Part shown: piece by piece, positions 53,927 to 62,542 of the stretch
Layout: each line of letters begins with the position of its first letter
How positions within the stretch are numbered: the stretch's first letter is position 1
Assembly (NCBI GenBank): GCA_002784045.1
Contig: PFJX01000137.1
Span: 1 to 64,000, forward strand
Direction: 5' to 3'
Length of the DNA stretch: 64,000 nt
From: Hydrogenophilales bacterium CG_4_10_14_3_um_filter_63_21
GTDB taxonomy: Bacteria; Pseudomonadota; Gammaproteobacteria; Burkholderiales; Thiobacillaceae
Notes under the pieces: model-generated
Databases searched by the model: none
Seen by the model: the letters and a program-made list of their open reading frames with translations, nothing else
What the model was told of the DNA's origin: nothing
Program-made: the position numbers and the translations under genes

Positions 53927-55033
53927 TCAGACGGGTGGCTTGGCCAGTTCCATCAGCAGCCGCGCGACATCGAAGCCGGACAGTACGCGATGGTCGTAGC
54001 TCGCACCCAGCACGGCGCGGCCGCTGCCTTTCGGGGCGGCGTGGGCGATCATCAGCGAGCAGTAGGGCGGCAGGATGGGAATGTGGCGGCTGACGTTCCA
54101 GCGCGCCATGCTGGAAAAGGCGAGGGTGGCGCCGCTGGTTTCCTCGCGGCTCAACTTGCGCTGGATCGCGTGGCGCTGCACTTCGCCCAAGGCTTCGATG
54201 AAGGGTTGGGTTTCCAGGGCGTCGGCGTCGCGCACCACGGTCAGATACAGCGTTTCCCCGGCCTGCACGGTGAAACCGAGGTTCACCGGCTGGTACTGAA
54301 AGCGTTTGCCGTTGACCACGGTGGCATTCACTCTCGGGTTGGCCTTGGCCAGTTGCACATAGCGATAGGCCAACAGCGGCAGCAGCGGCGAAAGCATCAG
54401 CTTGTTGGCGCTGGCGTAGGCGGCCGCGTGGTCTTCCCAGGCTTTCGGGTCGTATTCCACTTCCAGATAAGTGGCGGCGGCGTGGTCGCGGTGCCAGGAC
54501 ACGGTGATCAACATGCCACGTTCTTCGGCGTTGAGGTCGACCAGTTCGCCCGCCACATCAGGCACGCTTTCCCGCGCCGAGACGGTCACGGCGGGGATGT
54601 GGTCGCGCCGCTGGATGCCATGCGCGGCGATGTAGGTTTCCACGTCGGCGAGTGACAAGCGGTCACCGGAAGCGGGTACCACGCCGGCGTCGAGGCCGAG
54701 TTCCTTGAGCAGGGCGCGTGCCTTGGCGGTGGGGCGAACGTTGCCACCCCCAGTGGCGGGCGCGACCACCGCCGTTTCCGGCACCGGCTCGTCGATGGTT
54801 TCACCCTGCCAGAGCAGGACGGAGCCGACCGCCACCTTGTCGTCCACTGCACACATCAGCTTGAGCACGTAGCCGGCGTTTTCGGCGGCGACTTCGACGA
54901 TGGCCTTGTCAGTTTCCACGTCGAGCACGATGTCGCCTTGCTTGACGAAATCGCCGACAGCGACGCGGAAGGCGATGACCTGGACGATGTCGTCGTTGTT
55001 GTTAACGCGCGGAGCGTGGAGGGCGAATGCCAT
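53927..55033 (-). CDS. 2-oxo acid dehydrogenase acyltransferase (E2), lipoyl type, with altered active site
   Basis: The 368-residue protein has an N-terminal lipoyl domain (residues 5-75) with the lipoylation motif VETDKAIVEVAAENAG, a peripheral-subunit-binding domain (TAKARALLKELGLDAG and LSLADVETYI, about residues 100-135), and a catalytic acyltransferase domain. The active-site motif near the end is ASYDHRVLSGFDVARLL: the His of the usual HRxxDG is present but the Asp is Ser. The start ATG gives MAFALHAPRVNNNDD. It lies 8 bases downstream of the fused E1 gene. No dihydrolipoamide dehydrogenase (E3) is nearby. Confidence 0.88.
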   Translation of the reverse strand: MAFALHAPRVNNNDDIVQVIAFRVAVGDFVKQGDIVLDVETDKAIVEVAAENAGYVLKLMCAVDDKVAVGSVLLWQGETIDEPVPETAVVAPATGGGNVRPTAKARALLKELGLDAGVVPASGDRLSLADVETYIAAHGIQRRDHIPAVTVSARESVPDVAGELVDLNAEERGMLITVSWHRDHAAATYLEVEYDPKAWEDHAAAYASANKLMLSPLLPLLAYRYVQLAKANPRVNATVVNGKRFQYQPVNLGFTVQAGETLYLTVVRDADALETQPFIEALGEVQRHAIQRKLSREETSGATLAFSSMARWNVSRHIPILPPYCSLMIAHAAPKGSGRAVLGASYDHRVLSGFDVARLLMELAKPPV

Positions 55034-55041
55034 TTTTTTCC

Positions 55042-57048
55042 TCAGTACAGGTTATCCAGGATGTCTTCGATCAGGCGGTCGGCGTCCGGCAGGATCTGCC
55101 GTTCCAGGCTGCGCGCGGAGGCAATCGGCACCGGCGGCGTGCCGATGCGGAAGGCCTGGCCGGCGAAACCCGCTTCCAGCAGGCAGGCAGCGATTTCCGC
55201 GCCGATGCCGAATTCGTGGTGCGATTCCTCGGCGATGACCACCCGCTCGCTATTCAGCAGGTGCGCCAGCAGCGTGCGGCGCGGCAACGGTGAAAGCAGC
55301 GAGGGGACGACGATGTCCACCCTCAGTTCCTCCTCGTCTTCCAGGCGAAGGGCCGCTTCTTCCACCACCGGCAACATGCCGCCGTAGGTAACGATAGTCA
55401 GGTCCACATCTGGCCGGCGGCGCAGCAGGGTGGGAAACAGGTGAGCGGCGAGGTCGTCCGGGTCGGCCGCCAGCACTTCGTAATCGCCGCTGTCCATCGT
55501 TTCGCCGTAGAGCAGCTTGTGCTCCAGGAACAGGGTGGGATAAGGCCAGCGCCGCGCGGCGTCTACCAGCAGGCGGGCCACATCGTGGCGCTGGCTGCCG
55601 AAGAGGACGGTCAGTCCGGGCACCGAGGTAAAAATGTTTTCCGGGCTCTGGCTGTGCGTGGGGCCATAGCCACGACGGCCGCCCGAGGGGGTGCGCACGA
55701 TCAGCGGCACGGCCACCTGCGGGAACACGCCGGGGAACTTCACCGCATGGTTGTAGAGCTGGTCCATGCACAGGGAAAGGAAGTCCGCGAACATGATTTC
55801 CAGGATCGGGCGGAAACCATCCAGCGCCAGGCCAATGGCGGCGCCAGTGATGCCGGCCTCGGAAATCGGCGTGGAAATCACCCGGCCGGGATAGGCGCTG
55901 CTCAAACCCTGGGTGACCTTGAAAGCACCGCCATAGGGGTCATGCAGGTCTTCGCCGAGCAGCAGGGTTTCCGGATAAGTCGCCAGCAGGTGATTCAGGG
56001 CGGCGTTGATGCCCAAGCGCACGCTGCTACTGGCGGCAACGATGGGGTAAGTCGGCTGGGCGCCTTGCAGTTCGCCGGCGCGGTCGAAGATGTGTTCCGG
56101 CGCGTCGTCGTAGACGGCTTCCGGCGAGGCATTGGCGACTTCTCGCACGGCGTCGAGGAACACAGCGTTGCGCGCTTCGATGCCGGCACGCACGGCATCG
56201 GGGAGCCTCTGCCCCATCGCGACGAGCGGATCACGCGCGCGGATGGCGGCGAGCACGGCTTCGTCGCGCAGGTCATCCCCCTTGGAATGCGGCCCCATGC
56301 GGCGGGTGTCGATCACCAGGAAACCGGGGCGTTGGGACTCGCGCACCTGTGCGACCACTGCCGCGGCCTGCTCGCAGAACGCCGGGTCGGCGTCGTCCAG
56401 CCGCCAGGTCTGCAAGCCGAAGGCGGCGCCGCGTGCCTGGATGTCGCCACCCAGGTTCTGGTGCGGCTCGGTGGTTTGCGAGATACCGTTGTTTTCCACC
56501 ACCACCAGGTACGGCACCGACCACACCGAGGCCAGGTTCATGGCTTCATACAAGAGACCCTGGCCGAGGGTGCCGTCACCGATCATGGCGGCGACGATGG
56601 CGCCGCTGCCCTGCCGCTTGCGCGCCAGGGCCAGCCCGGCGCCAATGCCGGTCATGCCACCCTGGACACCGTTGGAATGGAAGTGGCGCCAGACCAGGTG
56701 CTGGCTGCCGCCGCGCCCGCCACAGGCGCCCGCCGCGCGGCCCATGATCTCCGCCACCAGGCCGACGAATTCGCCGGAATAGGTGAGGAAATGGCCGTGG
56801 TTGCGGTGGTTGGAGAGCGCCGCGTCTTCCGGGTGGGTCAACGCCCGCACCACCGCCATCGCGCAAATTTCCTGGCCCAGGCAGGTGTGCGTAGTGCCGG
56901 AGACGAGGCCGCGGGAAAACTGGTCGAGCACCAGGAGTTCGCTGGAGCGAATCAGATGGCCGTAGGCGTAGAGGTCTTCCGGCGTCGTGCCGATGATCGG
57001 CTTGCCGTGGGCGTCGCGGGCAAAGCCGGGTAGGGAGAGGCTGGACAT
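55042..57048 (-). CDS. Thiamine-diphosphate dehydrogenase E1, fused alpha-beta subunits
   Basis: The 668-residue protein joins both E1 chains. The alpha part has HTCLGQEICAMAVVRAL, SNHRNHGHFLTYSG, GGRGGSQHL and the ThDP/Mg motif MIGDGTLGQGLLYEAMNLAS (GDG...N). The beta part, from about residue 345, has NAALNHLLATYPETLLLGEDLHDPYGG, RVISTPISEAGITGAAIGLALDG, FADFLSLCMDQLYNHA and RTPSGGRRGYGPTHSQSPE. It would decarboxylate a 2-oxo acid or cleave a ketose and transfer the two-carbon or acyl unit to lipoyl-E2. The substrate is unknown. It is the first gene of the minus-strand operon and is divergent from the GNAT-like gene. Confidence 0.9.
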   Translation of the reverse strand: MSSLSLPGFARDAHGKPIIGTTPEDLYAYGHLIRSSELLVLDQFSRGLVSGTTHTCLGQEICAMAVVRALTHPEDAALSNHRNHGHFLTYSGEFVGLVAEIMGRAAGACGGRGGSQHLVWRHFHSNGVQGGMTGIGAGLALARKRQGSGAIVAAMIGDGTLGQGLLYEAMNLASVWSVPYLVVVENNGISQTTEPHQNLGGDIQARGAAFGLQTWRLDDADPAFCEQAAAVVAQVRESQRPGFLVIDTRRMGPHSKGDDLRDEAVLAAIRARDPLVAMGQRLPDAVRAGIEARNAVFLDAVREVANASPEAVYDDAPEHIFDRAGELQGAQPTYPIVAASSSVRLGINAALNHLLATYPETLLLGEDLHDPYGGAFKVTQGLSSAYPGRVISTPISEAGITGAAIGLALDGFRPILEIMFADFLSLCMDQLYNHAVKFPGVFPQVAVPLIVRTPSGGRRGYGPTHSQSPENIFTSVPGLTVLFGSQRHDVARLLVDAARRWPYPTLFLEHKLLYGETMDSGDYEVLAADPDDLAAHLFPTLLRRRPDVDLTIVTYGGMLPVVEEAALRLEDEEELRVDIVVPSLLSPLPRRTLLAHLLNSERVVIAEESHHEFGIGAEIAACLLEAGFAGQAFRIGTPPVPIASARSLERQILPDADRLIEDILDNLY

Positions 57049-57065
57049 GGTGAGTATCGTGGTTG

Positions 57066-57175
57066 GTAGGAGCAGACCGCGTCCGCGATTATTGCGTAGG
57101 CGCGTCCGCGATCTTTTGCGTAGGGTTATCGTGGATACCGCAGGGTAGGGGCTTCATCACACGGTCCGCTCCTAC
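57066..57175. repeat. Inverted and direct repeats in the divergent promoter region
   Basis: GTAGGAGCAGACCGCGT (57066-57082) is mirrored by ACACGGTCCGCTCCTAC (57159-57175) with two mismatches, a REP-type arrangement of another family. Inside it, GCGTCCGCGATTATTGCGTAGG and GCGTCCGCGATCTTTTGCGTAGG are near-identical tandem copies (57079-57100 and 57102-57124). Confidence 0.65.
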
Positions 57176-57254
57176 GGGCTTGGGCCGCGAGCTTAACCCA
57201 GTTTCAGCGGCCTTTGTGCTAACGTCCCACCGCCTCGATCAAGCACGAATACCT

Positions 57255-58118
57255 ATGGCCCTGCCCAAACTCGAACCCATCCGCGACGAAGATTTGCTGG
57301 CGTTCTGCGAATTTCTCCACGCCAATCTCAATCCCAGCCACCCGGCCGACGTCTGGGCCGATGCCTTCCGCCAGAATTGGGGAGTGGCCAAGCCCAACAA
57401 CGGTTTTCTGATCCGCAACGACGCCGGCCAGATCGTCGGTGGCATCGGCGCCATCTACGCCGCCTACCCGGTGCGCGGGCAATTGGAACAGTTTTGCAAC
57501 ATCACCAGTTGGATGGTGCTGGACGCCTACCGCACCCAGAGCATGCGCCTGGCGATGGCGGTGATCTCCCAGCCCGGCTTCCACTTCACCGACCTGTCGC
57601 CCACCGCCGTGGTGGAACAGTCGCTCAAGTTTCTCAAGTTCAAGCCCATGAACGAGGCGCGCACGGTGCTGTTCAACCTGCCGGCCCCGCAACAACGCCT
57701 GACGGGCGCGGGCGTGATCGGCAATCCGGCGCGCATCGAAGCGGTGCTGGATCCCGCCTCCGCCAAGGTCTACCGCGACCACAAGCATTTCCCCTGGCTG
57801 CGCTTCGTCGCCGTCGGCCGGGGCAAGGATCGCAGCCTGGTGGTCTACAAGCGCGCCATCCTGAAGCACCTGCCCAGCGCGGAAATCATCGGTTTCACCA
57901 ACCCGGAAATTTTCCTGCGCTATTTACCCGTACTCGGCTGCCACTTCCTGCTTTCCGGCATGGCCACCACGCGGGTGGAATCGCGTTTGTTGCCGGGCAA
58001 GCCGGCCTGGCCGCACACACTGCTCACGGGCTACCGCAACCGGGTGTTCCGCAGCGACACCCTGGGTGAGGCCGACATCCAGAACCTCTATTCGGAATAC
58101 GTCGCCCTTGACCTCTGA
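57255..58118 (+). CDS. GNAT-like acyltransferase, conserved unknown
   Basis: The 287-residue protein has an N-terminal GNAT-like part: EPIRDEDLLAFCEFLHANLNP, FLIRNDAGQIVGGIGAIYAAYPVRG, ITSWMVLDAYRTQSMRLAMAV (the position of the acyl-CoA-binding loop, although not the usual RGxG), and EQSLKFLKFKPMNEARTVLFN. The rest is of unknown fold. It may transfer an acyl group to an amine. It overlaps the deacetylase-like gene and is divergent from E1-E2-ACP, which suggests a shared pathway. Confidence 0.55.
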   Translation: MALPKLEPIRDEDLLAFCEFLHANLNPSHPADVWADAFRQNWGVAKPNNGFLIRNDAGQIVGGIGAIYAAYPVRGQLEQFCNITSWMVLDAYRTQSMRLAMAVISQPGFHFTDLSPTAVVEQSLKFLKFKPMNEARTVLFNLPAPQQRLTGAGVIGNPARIEAVLDPASAKVYRDHKHFPWLRFVAVGRGKDRSLVVYKRAILKHLPSAEIIGFTNPEIFLRYLPVLGCHFLLSGMATTRVESRLLPGKPAWPHTLLTGYRNRVFRSDTLGEADIQNLYSEYVALDL

Positions 58119-59115
58119 TTTGTTTCCCAACGCGCAGCGTGCCTCGCTGCCGACCGCCACCCGCCCCATCCTGTCGGTCGTGATTCATACCGAGGAGGAG
58201 TTCGACTGGAACCACGCGCACGCACGCGAGGAAATCGGCGTCGAGCACATGCGCCACATTGGCCGCGCGCAGGAACTGTTCGACGGCTTCGGCATCGTGC
58301 CCAACTACGTCATCGACTATCCCATCGCCAGCCAGCCGCTCGGCTATGAAACCCTGCGCCGCTACCAGGAAGATGGCCGCGCCCTGATCGGCGCGCATCT
58401 GCATCCCTGGGTATCGCCGCCGCTCACCGAAGCGATGACCCGCGCCAACACCTACCCTGGCAACCTGCCGCGCGAACTGGAATATGAAAAGCTGCGCGTG
58501 CTCACCGAGACCATCGCAGAAAACTTCGGCCGTCGGCCCCTCACCTACCTGGCCGGCCGCTACGGCAACGGCCGCAACAGCGCGGCCATCCTGGAAGAGC
58601 TGGGCTATGAGGTGGACATCAGCGTGGCGCCGCCGATCGACTACAGCGGCGACGGCGGCCCGGACTATTCGGGCTACAGCGCCGAGCCGTTCTGGTTCGG
58701 CGCCCAGCGCAAGTTGCTGGGCCTGCCCGGCGGCGGCTGCTACGCCGGCTGGCTGAAGGGCGCCGGCTCGCCGTTCTACCGTCTGCTCACCCATCCCAGC
58801 TTGAGTTGGGCGCACCTGCCGGCCATCACCTCGCGCCTGCGCGCCTTCGAACGCATCCGCCTGTCGCCGGAGGACTACACCCTGGCGGAAATGCAACGGA
58901 TGACCCGCGCCATGCTGGACGACGGCCAGCACATTTTCGTGTTCAGCTTCCACTCCCCCTCGGTCCACCCCGGCTACACGCCGTATGTGCGCGACGAGGC
59001 GGGGCTGAAGCGGTTTCTCGACAGAACGCGCGGCTATTTCGAGTGGTTCATGCGGGAATTGAACGGGCAGAGCCTGACGCCGCTGGAGATCAAGGCGCTG
59101 CTGGCAGGCGCTTAG
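58108..59115 (+). CDS. Polysaccharide deacetylase-like protein (WalW-type)
   Basis: The protein (about 335 residues) matches WalW/polysaccharide-deacetylase-like proteins: RPILSVVIHTEEEFDWN at the start, the GIVPNYVIDYPIASQPLGYETLRRYQEDGRALIGAHLHPW region with possible metal-binding His, RPLTYLAGRYGNGRNSAAILEELGYEVDISVAPP, and FVFSFHSPSVHPGYTPYV. It would remove acyl groups from sugar amines or act on a surface glycan. The start is uncertain: TTG at 58108, overlapping the previous gene by 11 bases, avoids the long overlap implied by the ATG at 58066. It is convergent with hipA, overlapping by 26 bases. Confidence 0.75.
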   Translation: MTSDLFPNAQRASLPTATRPILSVVIHTEEEFDWNHAHAREEIGVEHMRHIGRAQELFDGFGIVPNYVIDYPIASQPLGYETLRRYQEDGRALIGAHLHPWVSPPLTEAMTRANTYPGNLPRELEYEKLRVLTETIAENFGRRPLTYLAGRYGNGRNSAAILEELGYEVDISVAPPIDYSGDGGPDYSGYSAEPFWFGAQRKLLGLPGGGCYAGWLKGAGSPFYRLLTHPSLSWAHLPAITSRLRAFERIRLSPEDYTLAEMQRMTRAMLDDGQHIFVFSFHSPSVHPGYTPYVRDEAGLKRFLDRTRGYFEWFMRELNGQSLTPLEIKALLAGA

Positions 59116-60313
59116 GTCGGATCAAGCGGTGGTCGATGTCCCTGGCGAAACGCGCGGCATCGGCTTTGGGTACGCCATATCGGCGGGCAATTTCGCTGAA
59201 GCGCGCAACGGCTGCCCGCGCTTCCCGGCAAATGCCAAGCGCGCCGGCCACTCCCCACTTGCGTCCCAGTTCCGCCAGGCCATCCGGCCCCGGCGGGTTG
59301 GGTGAGAGGTCGAACAGAAGAACGTGTTCGCGTCGCCCGCCGATGTCCGGCAACAGGTCGAAAGCGGGAGAGAGCGTGTAGCCGCGGGAGTCATGCAGCA
59401 TCCAGAAGTTCTTCAGGTGGTCGTCGGTGTTGCCGAGCAGCGCATTGAAAACCATCTGCCGGTACAGGCGCGGCACGTCGATTTCCGGTTGTGCGCTGTA
59501 ACGGCGCAGGGCGGCGATCAGGTCGGCGTAGCGCAGCACGTAATACCCGCCCGCCCGCAACAGGGCGCGCAGGCTCAGCATGTGGCGGCGCCCCCCTTGT
59601 GGGGTGAGATCGAAGCGTTTCACCAGCAGCGCGCGGCGGCCGCCGGCAAGGTGTTCCAGGCGGAATTCCGGTATTTCCAGCCCAGCCATCCGCGCCAGTT
59701 CCAGGCTGGCGGCTTCCAACCCCACCCTGTCCACCTCATCGCGCCCGCTAGAAAACTTGGCGATCCAATGGCCCTGGTCGTCGCGCAGCAGTGCCTTGGG
59801 GCGGGCGCCCCCCGGTGAACTGCCTGCGGCAAGCAGCAGCCGGTGGGCGATGTCCACCTCGCCGTCCTGTTCCAGTCGGCGCGCGGCCTCATGCAGGGTT
59901 TCCAGGTCGAGCAGGGTGGCGGAATCGTCGTGCGTGCGCGGCGCTTCGCCCGGCGGCGGGAAAGCCAGGGCGCCCAGCCCCTGCCCTGCCTGGGCACGCA
60001 GCAGAAAGGGTTCCGCCTGCTGCCCGCGCGGCAGGCCGTGGCGCAGGATCAGCAGGCGCCGCCCCCAGGCATCGGGCAGAGCGTCTTCCAGAACCATGAG
60101 TGGCGTATCGAGTTGGCTGCCCTGGAATTCGCCCGGAGTGAGCGGCAGGCTGGCGGGGTCGAGGGGAAAGGCGCGCGGGTCGGCGAGGTAATCCGGGGTG
60201 TAGCGGAAAGCACTGGCATAGCGGCCCTGGCCATCGGCGTCGGCGCAGGCCAGTTCACCGGCCTGGACGCGCTCTCCGGCCGGCAGGGTGAGCCAGACGT
60301 CGAGACGGATCAT
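59090..60313 (-). CDS. hipA: HipA family serine/threonine kinase toxin
   Basis: HipA kinases phosphorylate targets such as glutamyl-tRNA synthetase and slow growth. The 407-residue protein has the HipA N-terminal domain (PLTPGEFQGSQLDTPLMVLEDALPDAWGRRLL), the P-loop-like SSPGGARPKALLRDD near residue 165, FDLTPQGGRRHMLSLRALL, the catalytic loop FNALLGNTDDHLKNFWML near residue 290 (D and N conserved) and the DFD-like LSPAFDLLPDIGG. All key residues are present, so it is probably active. It overlaps hipB by four bases. Confidence 0.9.
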   Translation of the reverse strand: MIRLDVWLTLPAGERVQAGELACADADGQGRYASAFRYTPDYLADPRAFPLDPASLPLTPGEFQGSQLDTPLMVLEDALPDAWGRRLLILRHGLPRGQQAEPFLLRAQAGQGLGALAFPPPGEAPRTHDDSATLLDLETLHEAARRLEQDGEVDIAHRLLLAAGSSPGGARPKALLRDDQGHWIAKFSSGRDEVDRVGLEAASLELARMAGLEIPEFRLEHLAGGRRALLVKRFDLTPQGGRRHMLSLRALLRAGGYYVLRYADLIAALRRYSAQPEIDVPRLYRQMVFNALLGNTDDHLKNFWMLHDSRGYTLSPAFDLLPDIGGRREHVLLFDLSPNPPGPDGLAELGRKWGVAGALGICREARAAVARFSEIARRYGVPKADAARFARDIDHRLIRPKRLPAAP

Positions 60314-60624
60314 GCCCGCCGCCTGGCGCGCTGTCGTGTCTTGGGCGCTTCGGCGGCGGCGTCGAACAGGCTATAGCGCGGCGCCAGCAGGGCTTCGACC
60401 TCCTGCAAACGGCCCAGCACCTCGAGTGCCGTCAGCCAGAGGCCGATCTGGGCGCTGGCATCGCCCTGTTCCAGTCGGCGCAGGGTGGGAACAGAAACAC
60501 CCAGACGTGCCGCGAAGCGGGCCTGCGGTTCGTTACGTGCCAGGCGCTCTGCACGTAAGCGGGCGCCCATCCGGGTCAAATTTGAATGCACATTATCGGA
60601 AAGCATGATTTCCATTATGTGCAT
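60310..60624 (-). CDS. hipB: HipB-like XRE antitoxin
   Basis: The 104-residue frame holds an XRE helix-turn-helix at GARLRAERLARNEPQARFAARLGVSVPTLRRLEQGD (about residues 20-55) and a basic C-terminal tail (PKTRQRARRRA). It neutralises HipA and represses the operon. Several starts are possible (ATG at 60624, 60615, 60606 and 60570). An inverted repeat at 60587-60623 lies over the first three, so if it is the operator the true start may be 60570, which gives 86 residues. Confidence 0.85.
   Translation of the reverse strand: MHIMEIMLSDNVHSNLTRMGARLRAERLARNEPQARFAARLGVSVPTLRRLEQGDASAQIGLWLTALEVLGRLQEVEALLAPRYSLFDAAAEAPKTRQRARRRA
60587..60623. promoter_or_regulatory. Probable HipB operator, inverted repeat
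   Basis: TGCACATTATCGGAAA and TTTCCATTATGTGCA are near-perfect inverted arms separated by 6 bases, at the 5' end of hipBA. Autoregulation through such a palindrome is standard for hipBA operons. The exact protein-DNA contact is inferred. Confidence 0.6.
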
Positions 60625-60666
60625 AAAATCACGATAAAGAAACTGAATGTTTCTCTTTGCCGCTTA

Positions 60667-61755
60667 TCAAGAGGCGCTAACTGCTTCGCTCAAGGTTGCC
60701 CGCAGCGCTTCCGGATCGTAATTACCGCTGATGAATGCTTCGCCCAGCTTGCGCAACAGGACGAAGCGGATGCGCCCCGCTTCCACTTTCTTGTCTACGC
60801 CCATGAAGTTCATATAAGCGTCGTAACCCAGAGCGGGCGCCACCACCGGCAGGCCGGCGCGGTGGAACAACGCCGCCACGCGATCGACATCGGCTGGCGC
60901 AATCAAGCCCATGCGCCGCGACAATTCGGCCGCCAGGACGGTGCCGGCGGAAACGCCCTCGCCGTGCAGCCAGACGCCGTAGCCCATGCCTGCCTCGATG
61001 GCGTGGCCGAAGGTGTGGCCCAGGTTGAGCAGGGCGCGTTGCCCGGATTCGCGCTCGTCGGCGGCCACCACTTCCGCCTTGTTCTGGCAGGAACGGGTGA
61101 TCGCATAGGCGAGCGCTTCGGGGTCGCGCGCTACCAGTTTCTCCATGTTCGCTTCCAGCCACTCCAGGAATGGCAGGTCGCGAATCAGGCCATATTTGAT
61201 GACTTCCGCCAGGCCGGCGGACAGCTCGCGGTCGGGCAGGGTGGAGAGCGTGTCGGTATCCGCCAGCACCAGTTGCGGCTGGTAGAACGCGCCGATCATG
61301 TTTTTCCCGAGCGGATGGTTGATGCCGGTCTTGCCGCCCACGGATGAATCCACCTGCGCCAGCAACGTGGTAGGCACCTGAATGAACGGCATGCCGCGCT
61401 GATAGCAGGCGGCGGCAAAGCCGGTGAGGTCGCCGATAACCCCGCCGCCCAGGGCGATCAGGGTGGTCTTGCGCTCGGCGCGCTGGGTCAGCAGGGCATC
61501 GAAGATGAGGTTGAGGGTTTTCCAGTTCTTGTAAGACTCGCCGTCGGGCAGCACCACGGGCTCGACCTGTACGCCGGCACTCGCCAAGGTGCGAGTGAGC
61601 CGCGCCAGGTAAAGCGGCCCGACCGTGGTGTTGCTGACGATGACGGCGCGCTTCTGCTTGAGAAATGGCAGGACGAGATCAGACCGACCGAGCAGGCCGG
61701 GGCCGATGTGGATGGGGTAGGCGCGGTCGCCCAAGTCAACGGAGAGGGTTTGCAT
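60667..61755 (-). CDS. aroB: 3-dehydroquinate synthase AroB
   Basis: AroB is the second step of the shikimate pathway. The 362-residue protein has [15 protein letters not shown] at the N-terminus, [43 protein letters not shown] near residue 98, [21 protein letters not shown], a zinc ligand in [11 protein letters not shown], and [18 protein letters not shown] with the further metal-site His. The ATG at 61755 matches the family. Here it lies behind a 44-bp palindrome and next to hipBA. AroK, often the upstream neighbour, is absent. Confidence 0.96.
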   Translation of the reverse strand: MQTLSVDLGDRAYPIHIGPGLLGRSDLVLPFLKQKRAVIVSNTTVGPLYLARLTRTLASAGVQVEPVVLPDGESYKNWKTLNLIFDALLTQRAERKTTLIALGGGVIGDLTGFAAACYQRGMPFIQVPTTLLAQVDSSVGGKTGINHPLGKNMIGAFYQPQLVLADTDTLSTLPDRELSAGLAEVIKYGLIRDLPFLEWLEANMEKLVARDPEALAYAITRSCQNKAEVVAADERESGQRALLNLGHTFGHAIEAGMGYGVWLHGEGVSAGTVLAAELSRRMGLIAPADVDRVAALFHRAGLPVVAPALGYDAYMNFMGVDKKVEAGRIRFVLLRKLGEAFISGNYDPEALRATLSEAVSAS

Positions 61756-61851
61756 GGCTAAATCGGTGCGCAAAAGGGATCGCATGATAATGCGCGGTAC
61801 GACAGACCCCAATGTCGACTGCACAGGCCTGGTCGAAGAAAAAGCTAAGGC

Positions 61852-61895
61852 GCCGTAAACGAATAACCAGAACGTTCTGGTTATTCGTTTACGGC
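61852..61895. repeat. Perfect 44-bp palindrome upstream of aroB
   Basis: The 22-base arm GCCGTAAACGAATAACCAGA.. is followed at once by its exact reverse complement, centred on AACGTT. There is no T-run, so a terminator is unlikely. The arm resembles the ends of the MITE-like element between secD and secF (AATAAC then ..GAAYGTTCT), so it may be two element ends joined without an interior. Confidence 0.9.
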
Positions 61896-61962
61896 TCCTG
61901 AACATTCCCCACCAAACTGCCGTAATACAATCCGCGCCCAACACCACCCAAGCACCAGAGAC

Positions 61963-62283
61963 ATGCTGAGAGTAGCCAAAAACCTCTACGACTACCGCGA
62001 TCTGATGTCCACGCTCGCATGGAAAAACATCGCCTTGCGCTACAAGCAGGCCTATCTCGGCATCCTCTGGGCCATTCTCAAGCCCATCACCCTGATGCTG
62101 ATCTTTACCCTGGTCAGGAGTTTCGTTGGTATCGACAGCGGCAACGTGCCCTACCCCATCCTCACCTTCGCCGCACTCCTGCCCTGGACCTTCTTCCAGG
62201 AATCCACCACCGACGGAGTCGGTAGCGTGGTCGGCAATACCGCCCTTGTTTCCCGGCCATTACCAGCCGCATGTGCCGGCTGA
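61963..62283 (+). pseudogene. ABC-2 polysaccharide export permease, truncated
   Basis: The first 95 residues match the N-terminus of Wzm/KpsM-like ABC-2 permeases that export polysaccharide: [43 protein letters not shown] and [38 protein letters not shown]. Then the sequence changes abruptly to PLPAACAG and a stop. The remaining two thirds, including the later membrane helices, are missing, and no ATPase gene follows. TACAAT at 61926-61931 may be the old promoter. Confidence 0.85.
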
Positions 62284-62320
62284 CTTGGGCTTTTATGACT
62301 TGGGCTTTTATGACTTGCGC
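62281..62320 (+). repeat. 15-bp tandem repeat behind the broken permease
   Basis: TGACTTGGGCTTTTA is repeated twice exactly (62281-62295 and 62296-62310) and then begins a third, imperfect time (tgacttgcgc). It lies at the truncation point of the permease. The following bases up to 62542 hold no gene that I can support. Confidence 0.8.
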
Positions 62321-62542
62321 CTGCCCGAATAGCCGGATTGATGTACTGCCGCCGTTGCTGGGCGCTGCCAATCCCTGGGTTGCAGGTGTTCGTCCAGGTG
62401 GTGCGAATGGACGCTTACTGCGATGCTTGTGTTTTCGTCGATGAATCGGCGAATCACACGGGATGCAATAGCTGTCCGGTATCAGGCTGTAGTACTGAGA
62501 TTTCCCGAAGCACCCCTTTATCCTTTGTAAGGACTTCTTGTA

